Origin: Planctomycetales bacterium
GTDB lineage: Bacteria; Planctomycetota; Planctomycetia; Pirellulales; Thermoguttaceae
Length of the DNA: 9,081 nt
NCBI GenBank assembly: GCA_007122045.1
Contig: SKJM01000627.1
Span: 1-9,081, forward strand
Reading direction: 5' to 3'
Numbering within the stretch: position 1 is the stretch's first letter; each line of letters begins with the position of its first letter. The notes under the pieces are model-generated. The model was not told where the DNA came from, did no database searches, and saw nothing but the letters and a program-made list of their open reading frames with translations. A program made the translations under genes and the position numbers. Positions 5,736-9,081 of this stretch are shown piece by piece.

Positions 5736-7379
5736 TCACTCCTCCGGCGGTACGAGCAGCAGGCCGCCGGTCCAGTTGCCCTCGGGAATCGCTACGCGCT
5801 CGCCCGCCCGAACCGCGCGCCGGAACACTTGCAGCGGGGTGCGCGCGTGGTCGGTATAGCGGAACGCAAGGTCCGGCTCCGGGGTCCAGCCGCTTGTGTC
5901 GATGCCCTCGAGGTGGTCGGCCGTGGCCATGTAAAGGATCGTGTCGCGGGCGGCCGTGGCGTGCAGGCCCGCCGCCACGCCACCGAGGGTCTGTGTGTAG
6001 CGCCAGCCTCGCAGCCTTTCCGGCACCTGCTCCCACACGTAGGTCCGGTTGCCGAACGCCTCGCCGCCGTTGCGGAGCATACGCACGGCGAACATCCGCC
6101 CCTCGACCGTCGCGGCGCCCACTTCCACTTTCCCGGGACCCGCCGGCCGAAGCGATTCGGGATCGACGGCCGAGTCGGCCAGGGTCAACTTGCGGAAGTT
6201 CTCGAAGCGGTGGAAGGTCAGGTAGTTCGCGTCGTGCGCGTTGCGGGCCCCGCCGATGCCGTCGTCGTACGCCGTGCGGATGGCGGCAACCATGTCGTCG
6301 CCGTCGAAGACCCAGTCGGGATACTGGAGGCCGTGGTGCACCACGTCGGGGTGATGCAACAGGATGCAGCGCATTTCCCACTCGATCAGGTCCTCCGATC
6401 GCATCAGGGCCAGCGTGTTGCGCACCAGGTTCGCGTTTCGGTCGGTGTGCTTCATCACGGGGTTGGTGAGCGTCCAGTAGGCCTTCGACTGCGGGTCGTA
6501 GCGGATGGTGAACTTCTTGGCGGCGCCGGGCAGGTCGATAAAGCCGGTTTCGGCGTCGAACGTGGCCGTTTGGCTGTCGTCGCTGATGCGCACCAGCGCG
6601 GCCTTGCCGGCCATACGGCTGGGCCCCTCGACGTTCACGCGCAGGATGTTCACCACCCGGCCCGCGGGGTCGAGCACGGCGTTGCCCTCGAGCCATCCGA
6701 GGAATTGGCCGTCGAGCCAGGCCGAGTCGCGGGGGACGGCGTTGGAGAAGGTCCAGCTTTCGGCTTCGAGCAAATCGGCGTCGACCGGGGCCGACATCAT
6801 CATGGCGCGGTAGCGCGCGCCCCACTGGGTTCCGCCCCCGGCATCCTCGAACGCCCTCCACAACCGTCCGTTGTGGATGAGCATCGGCATGGGCGCGGTG
6901 TGGTACGGCCCCGATTCGGTCAGGCGGCCGGAGCGGGCATCGTCGGCGCCGGTCCAGGCGCGCCCGCCGTCGTCGCTACGGCGGATGACGATCCGACCGT
7001 GGTTCGCGTCGGTTCCCATCATGTACACTGCGCCGCGGTGGTGGAAGATGTTGGCCCAGAACAGGCCGTCGACTTCCGCAACGTGCTCCCACGACCGGCC
7101 GCGGTCGGCCGAGCGGTACACGCGGGTCACGGCGCTTCGGCGTTCGACGCTGCCCGGGCCGAACTCGTCGTGCTTGGCCAGGTAGGTTCCCTCCGGCAGG
7201 ATGACGATGCCCGGCGAACCGATGTAGATACCCGACGCCTGCGGCGAGTGCGCCACCACCACGCCGGGCACGCCGCTGTGGTCGGGCTGGGGAGCGGCAT
7301 CCACGGGGGCGACGGCAAGCACGAACGAAACGGCCACCAGACAGGCAACGGCGAGAGCGATCTTGACGGAGCGATTCAT
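5736..7379 (-). CDS. Secreted sialidase-fold (BNR/Asp-box) protein, copy B
   Basis: The 547-residue paralog of copy A lies directly upstream on the same strand. It has a signal peptide (residues 1 to about 28, ending VDA), Asp boxes SADRGRSW (90-97) and SDDGGRAW (135-142), and the same C-terminal beta-rich tail ending GNWTGGLLLVPPEE. Over the first 91 residues of the mature part (from PQPDHS) 81 are identical to copy A by direct count; the rest diverges more but stays alignable to the end. It lacks the 30-residue insertion of copy A and so represents the ancestral form. The ATG at 7379 follows AGGAG; the longer open frame up to 7532 runs through a hairpin repeat and is rejected. B probably heads a two-gene unit with A. 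The substrate is unknown, and a non-enzymatic glycan-binding propeller is a real alternative to sialidase. Confidence 0.85.
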   Translation of the reverse strand: MNRSVKIALAVACLVAVSFVLAVAPVDAAPQPDHSGVPGVVVAHSPQASGIYIGSPGIVILPEGTYLAKHDEFGPGSVERRSAVTRVYRSADRGRSWEHVAEVDGLFWANIFHHRGAVYMMGTDANHGRIVIRRSDDGGRAWTGADDARSGRLTESGPYHTAPMPMLIHNGRLWRAFEDAGGGTQWGARYRAMMMSAPVDADLLEAESWTFSNAVPRDSAWLDGQFLGWLEGNAVLDPAGRVVNILRVNVEGPSRMAGKAALVRISDDSQTATFDAETGFIDLPGAAKKFTIRYDPQSKAYWTLTNPVMKHTDRNANLVRNTLALMRSEDLIEWEMRCILLHHPDVVHHGLQYPDWVFDGDDMVAAIRTAYDDGIGGARNAHDANYLTFHRFENFRKLTLADSAVDPESLRPAGPGKVEVGAATVEGRMFAVRMLRNGGEAFGNRTYVWEQVPERLRGWRYTQTLGGVAAGLHATAARDTILYMATADHLEGIDTSGWTPEPDLAFRYTDHARTPLQVFRRAVRAGERVAIPEGNWTGGLLLVPPEE

Positions 7380-7386
7380 GGATTTT

Positions 7387-7407
7387 TCTCCTGAGCATCG
7401 AGCATAG
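7387..7407 (-). promoter_or_regulatory. Ribosome-binding leader of copy B
   Basis: On the minus strand this reads CTATGCTCGATGCTCAGGAGA, with AGGAG at 7388-7392, eight bases before the ATG at 7379. It is nearly the same as the leader of copy A, which shows that the duplication unit included at least this much 5' DNA. Confidence 0.7.
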
Positions 7408-7450
7408 CGGACTGGGGCGGTTAAGGCCAGCGACAGATTGGAATCCACCT

Positions 7451-7507
7451 GTAGGTTGGGCATTCCTGCCCGTCGAACCGCGAGACGGACAGGAATGTCC
7501 ATCCTAC
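7451..7507. repeat. Hairpin repeat, 24-bp imperfect inverted arms
   Basis: Arms at 7451-7474 and 7484-7507 are reverse complements with three mismatches in 24, around a nine-base spacer. Each arm holds CATTCCTG or its complement CAGGAATG and ends in GTAGG/CCTAC. No flanking target duplication is visible. It sits between the TAG at 7539 and the copy B start, so in the minus-strand transcript it would fold after the upstream remnant and before the B leader. I recognise this as a type of repeat frequent in planctomycete genomes, but this is recollection rather than a search. Confidence 0.75.
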
Positions 7508-7538
7508 GGGCGTGGTAAGATCGTTTCCGCACGGTTTC

Positions 7539-7655
7539 CTATTCGAGGACTTCGACAGTGGCACGCGCCGAGGTGGCGGTGCCGGATACGGCGATGCGCA
7601 GCTTGCTGTTTCCGGCAGGAAGGCTGACGTTCCAGCTCGATGTCCGGATCTCTCT
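7539..7655 (-). pseudogene. C-terminal tail remnant of an unknown protein
   Basis: Between a TGA at 7656-7658 and a TAG at 7539-7541 the minus strand encodes 38 residues, REIRTSSWNVSLPAGNSKLR and then IAVSGTATSARATVEVLE. Alternating hydrophobic residues and GC-rich third codon positions suggest real coding sequence, such as the last beta strands of an exported domain. It has no start codon or ribosome-binding site and shares its frame with the gene whose TGA precedes it. It could be a severed tail of another gene or, less likely, readthrough sequence. No family is recognised. Confidence 0.4.
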
Positions 7656-8432
7656 TCAACTCGGACCGGCCGATACGCGATACTCCCGTTCGATCACCCC
7701 GGCCAGACTCGGGCCTCGCCAATACGGCTCGATCCAGCGCAGCGACTGGTCCTTCCAGTTCGGCCCCGGGCGCCGCCAGTGCCCGCGGACCATGAATCGG
7801 TGCATGAGCGTGCGGCCGCTGGGCCCGCGGGCCACCTGTTGCAGCTTCTGCACGTGCGAGATATTGATCTTGCCGGGCAGATAATAGACCGAATCGCTGG
7901 GAAGACAGGCCGCCGGCTCGGGGCGGTTGGGTTGCTGCGACCGGTCGACACGATACTGCTCGATCTGGACACCCGCACTGGTCGTGTACAGCGTGACATT
8001 GATGGCCGCGTCGAGCAGCGGCCGGAACAAGCCGGCCGCAGGCGTCTGCGCGCGTGCCAGCGCGTCGGCGACCGTCTTTTCCAGGGTCCCGTTCGGATCG
8101 ACGTGCAGTTCCCAACGCATCAGATGCGGCGGCCGGCCCGCCAAGGCATCGAAGGTGAGGCCCACCTGGACGCGCGAGCCGCCCGGCGCAGGTTCCATGA
8201 CGTACGCGCACAGGACGGCGAGCATTTGCCCGCGCAGCGGGCAATCGCCGGCGCCCGCCAGCGCGCGTTCCGCAACGCCCAACGTGTGGCGATCGGTGTA
8301 GACCAGGACGTAACTCGGAAACGGGAGGCGGAACAGGCGGCTCTCGGCGTCGACCTTCGTGTTGGCCAACATCCAAGCCAGCGAATCATCGACCCAGAAC
8401 GTCTTGCGCCGCCCGATTTCGTAGTTGCATCC
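7656..8432 (-). pseudogene. Unknown protein, N-terminally truncated, with RGHWRRP...WIEPYWRGP C-terminus
   Basis: Protein-like sequence starts at 8432 (GCNYEIGRRKTFWVDDSLAW) with no start codon, then continues through the first ATG at 8372 (238 residues from there). Segments include FRLPFPSYVLVYTDRHTLGVAERALAG, a central part ending YYLPGKINIS, and a C-terminal RGHWRRP (196-202) and WIEPYWRGP (213-221, counted from 8372). The last motif recalls C-termini of phage- and plasmid-associated hypothetical proteins related to AcrVA2, but that is a memory of a pattern only. No signal peptide or membrane segment is seen. The ATG at 8372 has no ribosome-binding site, and the conserved-looking FWVDD block lies before it, so the original start has been lost. 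Its coding sequence meets the preceding fragment exactly where the frames switch (8427-8432). An annotation pipeline may list 7656-8372 as a CDS. Confidence 0.55.
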
Positions 8433-8797
8433 TTGAGCAATTCGACCAGGCGCGGCCTCAGCGCGGGCGACCGGGCCGCGATACGCGGCGTCTGCTGGTC
8501 GAGGGCCGGAATGTGGTCGTCGAGCCAGTGGTGACTGTGTTTGGCCATGTACTCCTGGAACAACTGGTCCTGGATTTCCGGAGGGATTTCGTCCTCGTCG
8601 CTCGGCGGCGGCTCCAGCCGCTTCCCGCTGCGGATCGCCTTCTCCAGTTCTTCCTTCATATCGACGTGGTCGCGGTCCCGATACGCGATCGCATCTTGCC
8701 CGATGCGTTCGACCAGTTGCCGCCCCCGCTCGGCCCTCGGTTCCGAATGCGTCTCGAAGGTCAGTTGCGAGCCGGCCAGTTGGATCGTGCCCAGCAC
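8429..8797 (-). pseudogene. Internal fragment of a protein with a DUF2384/SEC-C-associated motif
   Basis: From VLGTIQLAGSQLTFETHS (8797 downward) to LRPRLVELLKD (ending 8429) the minus strand encodes 123 residues with no frame break. An acidic, Pro-rich linker (EPPPSDEDEIPPEIQDQL) separates the first part from HHWLDDHIPALDQQTPRIAA. The WLD...PAL...TPR.AAR pattern is that of the MbcA/ParS/Xre toxin-binding motif (DUF2384-like), which is also found at the C-termini of SEC-C-type proteins of unknown function. Both the usual N-terminal part and the last 20-30 residues are missing. The only candidate start, GTG 8797, has no well-placed ribosome-binding site. Beyond 8429 the frame runs on to 8120 in low-quality Arg/Ser-rich sequence opposite another coding frame. 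I treat it as a remnant. A single-base deletion fusing it to the downstream frame is an alternative. Confidence 0.5.
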
Positions 8798-8838
8798 CGA
8801 CTGACGGACAGCCCCCCTGCCATCGCTCTCGTCGACGG

Positions 8839-9081
8839 TTATTCTTCCCCCGGCTCCCAAACCGTGGCCGCGATGTACCGGTAACGCGGCAGGTCCTTCC
8901 GCATGGCGTGGTTCCAGTAGTAGGTGATGACCAGCTTGCCGTCCGGGCGGCGAACGATGCGGGGATAGCCGACGTCGGTGTTGGCGCCGTCGTCGCCGCG
9001 CAGCACGATCTCGTCGCTCCACGACCTCCCCTCGTCCGTGCTGATTCGCACGCACACGCTCGACCCCTCGCCGCCGCCGCG
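8839..9081 (-). CDS. 3' end of a BNR/Asp-box sialidase-fold protein (partial, runs off the right edge)
   Basis: The frame is open from the window edge to a TAA at 8839-8841. It encodes 80 residues that include VCVRISTDEGRSWSDEIVLR, with an Asp box STDEGRSW, then DVGYPRIVRRPDGKLVITYY and the end RYIAATVWEPGEE. This is the usual last blade and terminus of exo-alpha-sialidase-like propeller proteins (YPR...RPDGKL...Y.YW...RYIAAT.W). It differs clearly from copies A and B, so it belongs to another branch of the superfamily. Internal GTG codons near the edge are not starts, because the Asp-box strand continues upstream of them. The C-terminus appears complete. Confidence 0.8.
   Translation of the reverse strand, partial: RGGGEGSSVCVRISTDEGRSWSDEIVLRGDDGANTDVGYPRIVRRPDGKLVITYYWNHAMRKDLPRYRYIAATVWEPGEE

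Noticed and set aside
5709..7394. 561-codon open frame on the + strand opposite copy B
   Set aside because: The same antisense artefact: its similarity to the frame opposite copy A follows from the A/B duplication and not from a second protein.

Overview
This GC-rich window looks like a chromosomal accessory region of a planctomycete, probably Pirellulales-like. The evidence is a Tat-exported FAD oxidoreductase next to several secreted BNR/Asp-box (sialidase-fold) proteins, plus three short palindromic repeats of a kind I associate with these genomes: a GACGC-GCTA-GCGTC hairpin, a GGGACWGTCCC palindrome, and a CATTCCTG/CAGGAATG hairpin. The assignment is by recognition only. I see no tRNA, rRNA, CRISPR array or complete transposase gene.

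Layout. (1) 3-122 is the 3' end of an unidentified + strand gene. (2) 125-265 is a pair of direct repeats in an intergenic region, followed by a hairpin at 316-336. (3) 384-1679 (+) is a Tat-signal FAD-dependent oxidoreductase. (4) 1848-3850 (+) is the remains of a membrane-protein / ATP-grasp locus. It holds a DUF350-like membrane fragment, an N-terminally truncated glutathionylspermidine-synthase-like ATP-grasp gene in another frame, and an apparently intact, translationally coupled gene of unknown function. (5) 3885-7379 (-) holds two tandem paralogous secreted sialidase-fold proteins. The upstream copy is B (5736-7379) and the downstream copy is A (3885-5624). They share a near-identical ribosome-binding leader. 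Copy A carries a 90-bp in-frame insertion made of a palindromic element and a 9-bp target duplication. (6) 7451-7507 is a hairpin repeat. (7) 7539-8797 (-) is a run of gene remnants: a C-terminal tail, an unknown protein missing its N-terminus, and a central fragment with a DUF2384/SEC-C-associated motif. (8) 8839-9081 (-) is the 3' end of a third BNR/Asp-box protein that continues past the window.

Function. The oxidoreductase and the three sialidase-fold proteins fit the large exported, carbohydrate-oriented repertoire of planctomycetes, but no substrate can be assigned. The ATP-grasp/DUF350/unknown trio resembles a recurrent membrane and peptide-ligase neighbourhood (compare E. coli yjfL-yjfC), here probably non-functional for the first two genes. 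The most solid new observation is the mobile-element footprint in copy A, because the uninterrupted paralog B defines the empty site. The second theme is repeated gene truncation at sharp junctions (about 1860, 2041, 8430 and 8800). This is either genuine genome decay or an assembly problem. I do not see a convincing complete novel system.
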